From assembly GCA_903837605.1 (NCBI GenBank), contig CAILVF010000004.1, forward strand, positions 1 to 64,000: DNA of 64,000 nt, in the 5' to 3' direction. The notes below the pieces were generated by a model, which worked only from the letters and a program-made list of their open reading frames with translations, was not told the origin of the DNA and ran no database searches. The position numbers and the translations under genes were made by a program. Shown piece by piece: positions 35,082 to 43,701 of this stretch; within the stretch, counting starts at the first letter, position 1, and every line of letters begins with the position of its first letter. This DNA comes from an uncultured Bacteroidales bacterium. Its GTDB lineage: Bacteria; Bacteroidota; Bacteroidia; Bacteroidales; FEN-979.

Positions 35082-36857
35082 TCAGGCATTTTTCGTTTTA
35101 AAAACCGACCAAGCTAAAAGATAAGGGATCACCGTTAATGATGCGGCTACTGAGATCCTTAGAATTATCATATGAGGATATAATATCCAAAGCAATGTAT
35201 AAGGAAAGATCAGCAGGAACAACAGGGCGAAAAACCTGACCAGCATTGGATTTACAGTAAATAATTTTGCATACCCGGCATACACTCCGCCAAGCAGGGC
35301 GCCTTCCCTGGTCCTGTATATATCCCTTCCCGTGCGGAGGCCTATAACGCTTTTCCGGATGCTGTATATGAAATATATCAGGAAGCCGATATACATCCAT
35401 ATCAGGAGCCGCAGCCAGGTATCCACGGGAAGTGATGCCATTTGTCCGATACAGAACAATGCTCCGAGGAGCGGCACCCAGGGGACAAAAGGTGTTTTGA
35501 AGGGCCTTGGGATATCGGGGCGTTTTTTTCTGAGGAAAATGATGCTGATACAAACAATAGTGAAGGCAAGCAGGGTTCCGATTGAGACCAGTTCGCCCAG
35601 TATGCTTATAGGAAGAATTCCTGCCAGGATCATGGCAACCAAACCTGTAAGCATGGAACTGATGTAAGGGGTCTTGAATTTTTTATGCACCCTGGCAAAA
35701 ACAGGGGGAAGCAACCCGTCCTTGGCCATGGTATAAAAGATCCTTGGCTGGCCTAGAAGCATCACGAGGATTACCGAACTCAGCCCGGCCAGGGCGGCGA
35801 TCTTGATGATGGGCCTCAGCCAGAACATTTTATCTCCCATGGAATCAACTCCAACGGCGACAGGATCAGGAACCAGGAGCCGGGGATAGGCAATGATCCC
35901 TGTGAGGACTATGGCAACGAGGATATAAAGGATAGTAGATATTCCAAGGGATCCAAGGATCCCGATAGGCATGTGTTTCTGAGGATTTTTCGCTTCCTGG
36001 GCGGCAGTGGAGACTGCGTCGAACCCTATATAGGCAAAGAAGATCACACCCGCCGCACGGAATATGCCCGACCAGCCGAAGTGCCCCCATTCACCTGTGT
36101 TTGGTGGTATAAAAGGCTTCCAGTTGACAGCTTTCACGAAGAAAAAACCGATCACTACGAAGAGGATGATCACCCCGACTTTGGTGATGACCATGACGTT
36201 GTTGAAACTGGCCGACTCCTTGATACCAATGATAAGCAGCAGGGTCAGGATCCCGATAATAAACATTGCAGGGATATTCATAATGGCATGAGTCGTGGGA
36301 AGAGAGGCCACATCGACTCCCTGTTTGGTCAGGAGATTTAACAGCTCAGTGGTTTTAGGGACCCAGCTAATTGGTCCGGGGGGATCAATGAGTGTGGTCC
36401 CTGAAGCTGCAGTGAACTGGACAGGCAGGTTGACCCCCAGGTCCTTGAGGAAGCTTACCATGTACCCCGACCATCCAACAGAAACTGTCGATGCTGCGAA
36501 AAGGTATTCAAGGATAAGATCCCAGCCAATGATCCAGGCAAGGAATTCTCCCAGGGTTGTGTAGGCATAAGTATATGCACTTCCCGATATAGGGATCATG
36601 CTTGCAAACTCGGCATAACACAGCCCGGCAAAGGCACAGGCTATACCCGAGATGATAAAGGAGATCACGATGGCAGGGCCTGCGTATTGGGCTGCAGCCT
36701 GGCCTGTCAGTACAAAAATACCGGCTCCTATGATGCCGCCAATGCCCAGTGTTGTCAGGTTTGTGGCAGTAAGGGCCTTTTTGAACCCCTGCTTGTTATC
36801 GGCCGCTTCGTCGAGAAGTTCCTGGATAGGTTTAATGGTAAACAGCTTACTGGCCAT
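35082..36857 (-). CDS. APC-family amino-acid permease fused to a C-terminal PspC domain
   Basis: 591 residues. Residues 1-505 are a cationic-amino-acid-type permease with twelve or more helices and the hallmark GIGGIIGAGIFVLTG near residue 40. The last ~78 residues (514-591; bases 35082-35318) start YRTREGALLGGVYAGYAKLF and continue VNPMLVRFFALLFLL ... LYPHM, which fits the PspC domain (basic start, GGV-x-A-G, V-x-P-x-L-V-R, two helices). This fusion is unusual; free PspC proteins respond to envelope stress. The gene lies between ptb and buk, 62 and 21 bp away, so import of a fermentable amino acid is likely. Confidence 0.85.
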   Translation of the reverse strand: MASKLFTIKPIQELLDEAADNKQGFKKALTATNLTTLGIGGIIGAGIFVLTGQAAAQYAGPAIVISFIISGIACAFAGLCYAEFASMIPISGSAYTYAYTTLGEFLAWIIGWDLILEYLFAASTVSVGWSGYMVSFLKDLGVNLPVQFTAASGTTLIDPPGPISWVPKTTELLNLLTKQGVDVASLPTTHAIMNIPAMFIIGILTLLLIIGIKESASFNNVMVITKVGVIILFVVIGFFFVKAVNWKPFIPPNTGEWGHFGWSGIFRAAGVIFFAYIGFDAVSTAAQEAKNPQKHMPIGILGSLGISTILYILVAIVLTGIIAYPRLLVPDPVAVGVDSMGDKMFWLRPIIKIAALAGLSSVILVMLLGQPRIFYTMAKDGLLPPVFARVHKKFKTPYISSMLTGLVAMILAGILPISILGELVSIGTLLAFTIVCISIIFLRKKRPDIPRPFKTPFVPWVPLLGALFCIGQMASLPVDTWLRLLIWMYIGFLIYFIYSIRKSVIGLRTGRDIYRTREGALLGGVYAGYAKLFTVNPMLVRFFALLFLLIFPYTLLWILYPHMIILRISVAASLTVIPYLLAWSVFKTKNA

Positions 36858-36919
36858 AGAATAGAATTAACGGATTTTTATCTGCATGGTCTGAGATAAA
36901 GCGTGAAATACCGGCAGCC

Positions 36920-37843
36920 TTATATCGCAGCTGCCATAATGATGGATGCCTGCTTTGATTCTTCAGTGTCGGAACGGGATGTCAGGACAATAGGGGCGGC
37001 TGCTCCGAGTACAACGGCGGCAAGTTGTGCATTGGCTGAGAATCCCCATGACTTGTATAACATATTGCCTGCTTCGATATCAGGTGCGATCAACAGGTCG
37101 GCATCCCCGGCCACATCGCTCACAATGCCTTTATGTTTTGCACTTGCGGCGCTGACAGCATTGTCGTATGCAAGCGGGCCATCAATGATGCAGTTTTTGA
37201 TCTGTCCGCGCTGGTTCATCTTGGAAAGCAGCGCTGCGTCTATTGTTGCCTGCATGGCTTCATTCACCATCTCCACAGCAGCGAGGATGGCAACTTTTGG
37301 GTTATTGTAACCCAGCTTGTTCATGAATTCGACTGCATTGTTTACGATGGCAATCTTGGTCTTGAAATCAGGGGCGGGAATCATGGCAGCATCGCTGAGA
37401 CCGAGAAGTTTGTGGTATGTTGGTATTTCAAACAAGGCAAAATGCGACAGGACATCACCTTTCCGTAAACCATTTTCTTTGTCGAGGACGCCCCTCAGAA
37501 AAGTCGCGGTTGAAACAAAGCCTTTCATGAGGATGTCGGCCTGCTTTTCCCTGACCATGGTAACGGCTTTTCTTACAGCAAGTGCCTCAGCCTCTTCGTT
37601 GATGATCTTCATCTTGCTTACGTCGAGGTTTAATTTGGCCGCAATGTCTTTTATCTTTTTCTCATTACCGATGAGTATAGCCTCAACGAGGCCCATTTTG
37701 TCAACGGCACAGATAGCTTCAAGGCAGTGTTCGTCATGGGCAACAGCTACAGCTAATCGTTTCTTTCCTGAGTTTTTTGCTAATCCCTGCAGATCGGTGA
37801 GTTTTGTGAGTACGCCTTTTTTGGCTTCAGTCTGGGTAGTCAT
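36920..37843 (-). CDS. ptb: Phosphate butyryltransferase
   Basis: 307 residues of the phosphate acetyl/butyryl transferase family. Recognisable blocks are ADILMKGFVSTATFLRGVLDKENGLR, LSHFALFEIPTYHKLLGLSDAAM and the C-terminal GDADLLIAPDIEAGNMLYKS. It converts butyryl-CoA (or a branched acyl-CoA) and phosphate to acyl phosphate and CoA, feeding butyrate kinase. It is the first gene of a five-gene operon reaching 30726. A perfect promoter lies upstream, and it has the clearest Shine-Dalgarno sequence seen in this window. Confidence 0.95.
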   Translation of the reverse strand: MTTQTEAKKGVLTKLTDLQGLAKNSGKKRLAVAVAHDEHCLEAICAVDKMGLVEAILIGNEKKIKDIAAKLNLDVSKMKIINEEAEALAVRKAVTMVREKQADILMKGFVSTATFLRGVLDKENGLRKGDVLSHFALFEIPTYHKLLGLSDAAMIPAPDFKTKIAIVNNAVEFMNKLGYNNPKVAILAAVEMVNEAMQATIDAALLSKMNQRGQIKNCIIDGPLAYDNAVSAASAKHKGIVSDVAGDADLLIAPDIEAGNMLYKSWGFSANAQLAAVVLGAAAPIVLTSRSDTEESKQASIIMAAAI

Positions 37844-37852
37844 ACAATGTTT

Positions 37853-37860
37853 CCTCCTTA
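37853..37860 (-). promoter_or_regulatory. Strong ribosome binding site of ptb
   Basis: The minus strand reads TAAGGAGG about 9 bases before the ptb ATG. Most starts in this window lack such a site, as is usual for Bacteroidota, so ptb may be translated at an unusually high rate. Confidence 0.6.
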
Positions 37861-37906
37861 AAATTTTATTTTGTTATGGTATGTTTATCAGGCTTATCTG
37901 ACATAG

Positions 37907-37938
37907 CAAACCTACGGCATTTTTGGCATTTGGACAAA
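37907..37938 (-). promoter_or_regulatory. Promoter of the ptb-permease-buk-peptidase operon
   Basis: On the minus strand TTTG (37935-37938), 20 bases, then TAGGTTTG (37907-37914): a perfect match to the Bacteroidota sigma consensus in both boxes and spacing. It predicts a leader of about 60 bases before ptb. Confidence 0.75.
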
Positions 37939-37971
37939 CTTTCCAAAAAAAAATCGTTTGAAAAAAATCCA

Positions 37972-37979
37972 TATCTTTG
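37972..37979 (+). promoter_or_regulatory. -7 box of the tryptophanase operon
   Basis: TATCTTTG is a perfect -7 box ending 24 bases before the ATG at 38004. It lies about 60 bases from the divergent ptb promoter. No TTG at the standard -33 distance is visible. Confidence 0.45.
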
Positions 37980-38003
37980 CTTTACTGAAATAACATTCCA
38001 CTT

Positions 38004-39377
38004 ATGGAACTTCCCTTCTCAGAATCATACCGAATTAAAATGGTCGAGCCAATCCGCCGGACAACCAGGGCGGAACGCGAAAAATGGATAAAAGAAGCAA
38101 AATATAACCTGTTCAACCTGAAAAGCGAATATGTTTTCGTGGACCTGCTTACCGATTCCGGTACAGGGGCAATGAGCGACAGGCAGTGGAGCGAGCTTAT
38201 GCTTGGTGATGAAAGTTATGCAGGAGCTTCTTCCTTTTACAAGTTTAAAAATGCCATTACTGAAATCACCGGACTTGAGTATGTTTTGCCTACTCATCAG
38301 GGCAGGGCGGCTGAGAACGTTTTATTCTCGGTTCTCGTGAAAGAAGGAAATATTGTACCCGGGAATTCTCATTTCGATACCACCAAGGGCCATATCGAAT
38401 CCCGTAAGGCAAGAGCAGTGGATTGTACGATAGATGAGGCTTTTGATACCACCCTTATACATCCCTTCAAAGGGAATATAGACCTTGACAAACTGGAAAA
38501 GGTTATGAGGGAGAGCGCGGATAAGGTTCCATTCATCATCCTCACCATAACCTGCAATTCTTCGGGAGGCCAGCCGGTTTCGATTGGAAATATGAAAGCT
38601 GTAAGGCAGATTGCCGATAAATACGGCAAGAAGGTCATTATGGATTCGGCAAGGTTTGCCGAAAATGCCTATTTCATCAAGATCAGGGAAGAAGGTTATC
38701 GCGATAAAACAATCAGGGAGATCGTAAGGGAGATGTTTTCCTATGCCGATGTCATTACAATGAGCGCCAAGAAGGATGCCATTGTGAACATCGGGGGGTT
38801 CATTGCCATGCGTGATAAAGAGCTTTATAAGAGTTCAAGCGTATTCGAGATCGTCTACGAAGGTTACCTTACATACGGTGGACTCGCCGGACGCGACCTG
38901 AACGCCATTGCACAGGGTTTGTATGAAGGCACCGATTTCGATTACCTTGAAACCAGGATCCGCCAGGTTGAATATCTGGGAAATATCCTGCTCGGGTATG
39001 GGATTCCTATTCAGCAACCAATCGGCGGCCATGCTATTTTCGTTGATGCAAAACGCTTCCTGCCGCATATCAGGAAAGAAGAATTTGTTGCCCAAACGCT
39101 TGCAGTACATTTGTTTGTCGAAGCAGGTGTAAGGGGGGTTGAAATAGGTGCATTATTGGCCGACCGTGACCCGGTGACCCGCGAAAACAGGTACCCGGAG
39201 CTTGAACTTATGCGGCTCGCAATCCCCCGAAGAGTATATACCAATAACCATATGGACCTTGTTGCTGCCGGATTGAAAAATATCTGGGACAGGAGGAATA
39301 CCATCAAGAGCGGGTTCAAAATTGTCCGCGAAGCCCCTATTATGAGGCACTTCACCATCGAACTCGAGAAGATCTGA
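38004..39377 (+). CDS. tnaA: Tryptophanase
   Basis: 457 residues of the beta-eliminating lyase family. The PLP Lys is residue 257 in TMSAKKDAIVNIGG. Two positions separate tryptophanase from tyrosine phenol-lyase: here NSHFDTTKGH has the Asp typical of tryptophanase (Thr in tyrosine phenol-lyase), and GVEIGALLADRDP has Ile where tyrosine phenol-lyase has Arg. The reaction is tryptophan to indole, pyruvate and ammonia. No tnaC-like leader peptide is seen in the short leader. The next gene begins 4 bp after the stop, so a four-gene operon is probable. Confidence 0.93.
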   Translation: MELPFSESYRIKMVEPIRRTTRAEREKWIKEAKYNLFNLKSEYVFVDLLTDSGTGAMSDRQWSELMLGDESYAGASSFYKFKNAITEITGLEYVLPTHQGRAAENVLFSVLVKEGNIVPGNSHFDTTKGHIESRKARAVDCTIDEAFDTTLIHPFKGNIDLDKLEKVMRESADKVPFIILTITCNSSGGQPVSIGNMKAVRQIADKYGKKVIMDSARFAENAYFIKIREEGYRDKTIREIVREMFSYADVITMSAKKDAIVNIGGFIAMRDKELYKSSSVFEIVYEGYLTYGGLAGRDLNAIAQGLYEGTDFDYLETRIRQVEYLGNILLGYGIPIQQPIGGHAIFVDAKRFLPHIRKEEFVAQTLAVHLFVEAGVRGVEIGALLADRDPVTRENRYPELELMRLAIPRRVYTNNHMDLVAAGLKNIWDRRNTIKSGFKIVREAPIMRHFTIELEKI

Positions 39378-39381
39378 GGGT

Positions 39382-39846
39382 ATGGAAACAGCCCGCAAGA
39401 ACGCAAGGTACGGCAGGCTATTCACCCAGCTGCAGGAGCTTCTGACCAAAACCCCTGATCCGGATGCAAGAATGGCCACTGTTACCGCCGTGCTTCATAA
39501 TAAAATGGAATATTTTTACTGGACAGGGTTTTACATGCTGGTCAAAGGCGACCTGATTGTAAGGACTTACCAGGGACCCCTTGCCTGCCAGGTCCTGAAG
39601 AAACATACCGGAGTATGCTGGGCAGGGGTGGATGGGAAAAAAACTGTGATTGTGCCAGATGTCGATAAATTCCCGGGCCATATCGCCTGTGACTCTGCTT
39701 CAAGATCTGAAATCGTGGTCCCCCTTAAAAATAAAAACGGAAAAATCCTCGGGGTCCTGGATGTTGACAGCAAGACCTTGAATTCTTTTGATCCTGTCGA
39801 CGCGGAATGGCTTGAAAAGATCGTTGCCCTAATGAACCCCGCCTGA
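39382..39846 (+). CDS. msrC: Free methionine-(R)-sulfoxide reductase (GAF domain)
   Basis: 154 residues, a single GAF domain. Three Cys, 69, 79 and 103, lie in PLACQVLKKHTGVCW and FPGHIACDSASRSEIVVPL, the arrangement of the fRMsr family in which one Cys is catalytic and the others resolve the disulfide. It reduces free methionine-R-sulfoxide in the cytoplasm. It lies 4 bp after tnaA, and its stop overlaps the mntP start by one base. Confidence 0.92.
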   Translation: METARKNARYGRLFTQLQELLTKTPDPDARMATVTAVLHNKMEYFYWTGFYMLVKGDLIVRTYQGPLACQVLKKHTGVCWAGVDGKKTVIVPDVDKFPGHIACDSASRSEIVVPLKNKNGKILGVLDVDSKTLNSFDPVDAEWLEKIVALMNPA

Positions 39847-40406
39847 TGAATTTCCTTGAGCTTTTTCTGATTGCAGTCGGACTTTCAATGGACTGCTTCG
39901 CGGTTTCCTTAAGCTTTGGAGCTCAAAAAAAACTTCAGCAGAAAGATATTCTGCGGTTTTCATTTTTCTTCGCCCTTTTTCAGGCCGTGATGCCCTTAAT
40001 AGGCTGGATCATTGGTTCAGCAGCGAATGTTTTCCTTGCGAAAGTTGACCATTGGATTGCGTTCTCACTGCTCACATTAATAGGACTGAGGATGATTTAT
40101 GAGTCATTCAAGGGAGAGGATGAAAAAAGAACCATCGATATCCGTGAATGGAAAACACTGGTTACCCTTTCTTTTGCAACAAGTATCGATGCCCTGGTTA
40201 CCGGCGTCAGTTTCGGATTCATTAAAGTGAACATGTTCCTGGCGGTTTTTACAATCGGGCTTGTCACCTTTCTGAATTCACTCACAGGTGCGTTTGTTGG
40301 TCAGCGGTCGATTCATATTTCACCGAGATGGGCGGAAATCACAGGGGGGCTTGTGCTGATTGCCATAGGCACGAAGATCGTCCTGGAACATCTTTTAATT
40401 ATCTGA
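39846..40406 (+). CDS. mntP: Manganese efflux pump
   Basis: 186 residues, six predicted membrane helices. The family signatures are present: the first-half LSMDCFAVSLSFGA, with an Asp in the membrane, and the second-half ATSIDALVTGVSFGF, its internal duplicate, again with a buried Asp. It exports Mn(II). It starts within the msrC stop codon (TGATG overlap), implying coupled translation with an oxidative-repair enzyme. I see no yybP-ykoY-type riboswitch, as the gene has no leader of its own. Confidence 0.93.
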   Translation: MNFLELFLIAVGLSMDCFAVSLSFGAQKKLQQKDILRFSFFFALFQAVMPLIGWIIGSAANVFLAKVDHWIAFSLLTLIGLRMIYESFKGEDEKRTIDIREWKTLVTLSFATSIDALVTGVSFGFIKVNMFLAVFTIGLVTFLNSLTGAFVGQRSIHISPRWAEITGGLVLIAIGTKIVLEHLLII

Positions 40407-40427
40407 TTTAGAATTAAATATAGGAAC

Positions 40428-40880
40428 ATGTCAACAATCAGGATTACAAAGGAATTCAGGTTTGAGGCCGCACATGCCCTGAAAGGGTATGATGGCCCAT
40501 GCAGGAATGTCCACGGACACTCATATGAGTTAGCCGTTACGGTCTCAGGATCACCCATCAGCGATACAAGCTCCCCAAAGTACGGGATGGTCATGGATTT
40601 CGGTGACCTGAAATGCATGATCAAATCAAATATCGTTGACGTGTTTGACCATGCTCTCATTTTACACTCCCTTTTTAAAGAGGAGGAAGCATTACCCGTG
40701 GGAGAACCATTTACCAATGTGGTGTATGTGGGTTATCAGCCCACCAGCGAGAATATCCTTCTGGATATTGCAGGCCGGCTTCAGGAAATCCTCCCCAAAG
40801 GGGTAAACCTTCACCATCTTGTATTGAGGGAGACTTCTTCATCCTATGCAGAATGGTACGCAACAGACCAGGGCAGTTGA
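40428..40880 (+). CDS. queD: 6-carboxytetrahydropterin synthase (QueD family)
   Basis: 150 residues. Zinc ligands His16 (FEAAHAL), His29 and His31 (NVHGHSY) and the nearby Cys25 fit QueD/PTPS. PTSENILLDIAGRL and the C-terminal LRETSSSYAEW give the pterin-binding Glu. It converts dihydroneopterin triphosphate to 6-carboxytetrahydropterin in queuosine synthesis. No other que gene is in the window; it is last in the tnaA operon and 12 bp from a convergent gene. Confidence 0.88.
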   Translation: MSTIRITKEFRFEAAHALKGYDGPCRNVHGHSYELAVTVSGSPISDTSSPKYGMVMDFGDLKCMIKSNIVDVFDHALILHSLFKEEEALPVGEPFTNVVYVGYQPTSENILLDIAGRLQEILPKGVNLHHLVLRETSSSYAEWYATDQGS

Positions 40881-40892
40881 AATTTGCCCGGT

Positions 40893-41465
40893 TTATTTGG
40901 GGATCAGGTGAATGTCAAAAGTGGGATCCTCGTTTTGAATTCTGATTACCATGGCTTCTCCGGAAGCTGAATCCTGGTTATAATAGGAAGGGATATAATT
41001 CCGTGTAATTTCAGAGCCGGCCAATGGATTGATACGGATCAGATAATGACCGTTATCTATTCCGCTGAACTGATAAAAACCATTATTGTCAACCAATACA
41101 GACCGGATTAATTTTACCGTATCCAGGGGCTTCGCTTTATCGTATACTTTAAACAGGTATGCAGTTCCCATACAAATGCGGGCTTCACCGGCGTAGGCAT
41201 GACCCCGTATGCTGTGCTTGTTGGAATAGGAGAAATAGATCATGATAAGAAGCAATACCATAGCAGCAGCGGCAAGTATAGGATAGAGATTACGGGAATG
41301 GTAAAATCCCGCAAACCCTTTTTTAAAACCCTCAATGCTTCCTTTCTTCGTTTCCAGGGGATGTATCCCGGCCTTTATCTTGTCCCAGGCCTGTTCTGGC
41401 GGGGGCGGCTCGAATTCTGTAAACGCTTTCCGGTAATATTCTTCTATGGTATCCTTTTCCTGCAT
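40893..41465 (-). CDS. Anti-sigma-like membrane protein with an extracytoplasmic Ig-like domain
   Basis: 190 residues. N-terminal cytoplasmic part with FEPPPPEQAWDKIKAGI (19-34), one transmembrane helix (about 61-80), then a beta-rich domain with KAKPLDTVKLIRSVLVDNNGFYQF, like the SpaA/carboxypeptidase-regulatory fold. It starts 4 bp after an ECF sigma factor stop. The F-x-P-P-x-x-x-W motif is shared with the anti-sigma protein at 43698-45086, so I propose that it binds the neighbouring sigma factor. It has no zinc-binding anti-sigma motif. Confidence 0.65.
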   Translation of the reverse strand: MQEKDTIEEYYRKAFTEFEPPPPEQAWDKIKAGIHPLETKKGSIEGFKKGFAGFYHSRNLYPILAAAAMVLLLIMIYFSYSNKHSIRGHAYAGEARICMGTAYLFKVYDKAKPLDTVKLIRSVLVDNNGFYQFSGIDNGHYLIRINPLAGSEITRNYIPSYYNQDSASGEAMVIRIQNEDPTFDIHLIPK

Positions 41466-41469
41466 GCTT

Positions 41470-42000
41470 TTACAATATCCTGGTTAATATTTTTTTCAAA
41501 GAAGCTTTTGCTCTCCAGAGTTGTGATTTGGAGGTGTTCTCCGAGATGCCGAGCATTTCGCTGATCTCCTTGTGATTATATCCGTCAATGACGAACAGGT
41601 TAAAAACGGTTCTGTAACCGGCAGGAAGACCCTGGAGTATCCTCAGCAGTTCGTTATATGAAAGTTTGGACAAGGCATCTTCCTGAAAAGTTGCATCTAA
41701 AGTTTCATATTTCAGGCTGACCTCATTCTGGAATTTAAGTTGTTTTGTGTAATAATTCAGGGCTGTATTGACCATTATTCTCCGAATCCACCCGTCAATT
41801 GACTCCTTTGAATGAAGTTGCGGAAGATTTTTAAATACTTTAATAAACCCTTCCTGAAGAATATCCTCTGCCTCCATCCTGTTGCGTGAATAACGGAGGC
41901 ATATACCAAACATAATTGAAGCATATGCTTTATAAAGGGCTTCCTGGCCTCGTGGATCGTTCAGTAAACATTGGTCTAATACCTCGGCCGAAACCTTCAT
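41470..42000 (-). CDS. ECF RNA polymerase sigma factor (second copy)
   Basis: I place the start at 42000 (MKVSAEVLDQCLLND), matching the length of the paralogue at 45088; the open frame runs to 42114 through a terminator. 176 residues. Region 2 has YSRNRMEAEDILQEGFIKVFKNL, and region 4 has LPAGYRTVFNLFVIDGYNHKEISEMLGISENTSKSQLWRAK. It is closely similar to the sigma factor at 45088-45648. It pairs with the anti-sigma-like gene just downstream. Confidence 0.92.
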   Translation of the reverse strand: MKVSAEVLDQCLLNDPRGQEALYKAYASIMFGICLRYSRNRMEAEDILQEGFIKVFKNLPQLHSKESIDGWIRRIMVNTALNYYTKQLKFQNEVSLKYETLDATFQEDALSKLSYNELLRILQGLPAGYRTVFNLFVIDGYNHKEISEMLGISENTSKSQLWRAKASLKKILTRIL

Positions 42001-42051
42001 AAAAGGATGTTGAATATAATGAATGGCAAGACGAAGATAAAAAAAATATGC

Positions 42052-42092
42052 TTGTATAAAAAAAAAGAAGCTGTTCCCCGGAAACAGCTTCT
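42052..42092 (-). terminator. Strong rho-independent terminator of the PKD operon
   Basis: AGAAGCTGTT (42066-42075) pairs with AACAGCTTCT (42083-42092) and, read on the minus strand, is followed by at least eight T. It ends the sigma/anti-sigma/PKD operon and separates it from the second sigma pair. Confidence 0.9.
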
Positions 42093-42138
42093 GACTGGCT
42101 TTGATAGTTTGCAACCGCAGAACAGCGGCGGCAGGAAC

Positions 42139-43701
42139 TCAATATTTTATAATCTTTTCGTTACAGATCCTTTCGCCTTCAGAAGTCCTGATGACCAGGA
42201 TGTAAATACCCGGAGATAATGAAGAAAGGTCTGTGAAAAAATGAAAGGATCCCGGGTTGAAATGAGACCGGGAATGAAGCAGGGGAACCGATTGGATTGA
42301 ATAAACCGTGGAAAGCAGGTCCACAGGTTTGGTTACGGTAAGCGGGGTGCATACTGCGGCTGATGAAGGATTGGGAAACGGAGTTCCGGCTGTAACATAA
42401 GCAGATGCTGTGACTTCAGTAATACCTGTAATATTATGATCATAAATACCAAGGACCAGGGTATCAACAACAGGGTTTTGCTCACTGATCCTCACCTGGC
42501 TGAACTTTGAGAACTTTCCCGTAGATTCAACAAAAAGCAGGTAATTCCCATACGGGATATCAGGGAAACTGAAATTCCCTGAAGCATCGCTGAGAGTATA
42601 ATTAATGATATTTTTAAGGGAATCCAGTAACAGGACCTCGCTGCGGTATAAGGTGAACCTGCCGGAGGTCTGGACCTGGCGTTGCACTCTCCCTGAAATT
42701 CTTCCGTTACCAATAGTGCTGTCATTAACCCTTTTAAGATAAATGTCAAAGTTGAAAATACTGGTATCTGAGATTCCCATTAATAATGATTGTTGCCAGT
42801 AAACCTGCTTAATATAATAGACCGGGGCATATTTTGCTGCATTCAAAGAACCGCTTGTCAGTGCAACTTTGATAATATAATCACCTGCAAGCAAATGAGG
42901 AAAGGTGTAGTACCCCAGGTAAGTGAAGGTTACAGTGTCGAATGCCACGACATGATTGTTCAGTAGTTTGTACAGGAAGGCAACCCCGGTATCACCGGTG
43001 CTTACAGGGTTATTTATCGGATGGTCCCCTGTAAAAACATGCCCGCCTATGCTATAATACTTTGGGGGATCTATCATCATGCAGGAGGAGTCAGAACAGG
43101 GAGCGTCTAATTTATCCCTGGCAATGGAAAGGCAGGCCTTGTAACGGCCTGAAATTGTATAAACGTGAACAGGGTTTCGCTCGGTTGATACGGTACCATC
43201 ACCAAAATTCCAGGACCAGTGGTCGGGGCTGCCGGTCGACAGGTCAAAGAACCTGAATGTGTTTGGAGTGACGGATGAAGAATCAAGTTTTACGACAAAT
43301 TCAGCCGAGCACTGGGGATTGAATGATTCACAGATGAAAAAATTAATAATTATACTATGAGACTGAATAGGCTGGGACTGGATATGAAGGACATTGTGGC
43401 AATCGTAAGTGCTCACCTCTACTGTATCGCCCAGCCCCGGCAGGTCATGAATGGTGTCGGCATAATTTCCGTTGTCATCGGTATATACTGTTAAATTGTA
43501 TCCTATATAAGGCACGTTCACGAATACGCTGTGGTTCTTAACAGGATTGCCGGTTGAATCATTCAGGATCTGTCCGCTGACGATTACGTTAATTGCCTTG
43601 ATCTGGCCGTTGAACATTGGCGCTGCCAGCGCCGGCCGATCTATAGCGGCTGTAATATATACCAGGACGAGCAGGAGAAAGTATACTTTTTTTACTTTCA
43701 T
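42139..43701 (-). CDS. T9SS-secreted protein with PKD and carboxypeptidase-regulatory-like domains
   Basis: 520 residues. A hydrophobic N terminus (VYFLLLVLVYITAAI) serves as signal. Domains in order: a first regulatory-like beta-sandwich (about 30-130), a PKD domain (SPDHWSWNFGDGTVSTERNPVHVY, about 155-185), two more sandwich domains (about 215-430, including ISGRVQRQVQTSGRFTLYRSEVLLLD) and a T9SS type A sorting domain (FPNPSSAAVC to the end, SLSPGIYILVIRTSEGER). It overlaps the upstream anti-sigma gene by 4 bp (ATGA). Presumably it is a surface protein made under control of the adjacent sigma factor. Confidence 0.82.
   Translation of the reverse strand: MKVKKVYFLLLVLVYITAAIDRPALAAPMFNGQIKAINVIVSGQILNDSTGNPVKNHSVFVNVPYIGYNLTVYTDDNGNYADTIHDLPGLGDTVEVSTYDCHNVLHIQSQPIQSHSIIINFFICESFNPQCSAEFVVKLDSSSVTPNTFRFFDLSTGSPDHWSWNFGDGTVSTERNPVHVYTISGRYKACLSIARDKLDAPCSDSSCMMIDPPKYYSIGGHVFTGDHPINNPVSTGDTGVAFLYKLLNNHVVAFDTVTFTYLGYYTFPHLLAGDYIIKVALTSGSLNAAKYAPVYYIKQVYWQQSLLMGISDTSIFNFDIYLKRVNDSTIGNGRISGRVQRQVQTSGRFTLYRSEVLLLDSLKNIINYTLSDASGNFSFPDIPYGNYLLFVESTGKFSKFSQVRISEQNPVVDTLVLGIYDHNITGITEVTASAYVTAGTPFPNPSSAAVCTPLTVTKPVDLLSTVYSIQSVPLLHSRSHFNPGSFHFFTDLSSLSPGIYILVIRTSEGERICNEKIIKY

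Noticed and set aside
38004..39377. Tyrosine phenol-lyase
   Set aside because: Asp in HFDTTKGH and Ile in GVEIGALL are tryptophanase-type residues.
39846..40406. Mn riboswitch before mntP
   Set aside because: mntP overlaps the preceding stop codon, so there is no leader to hold one.
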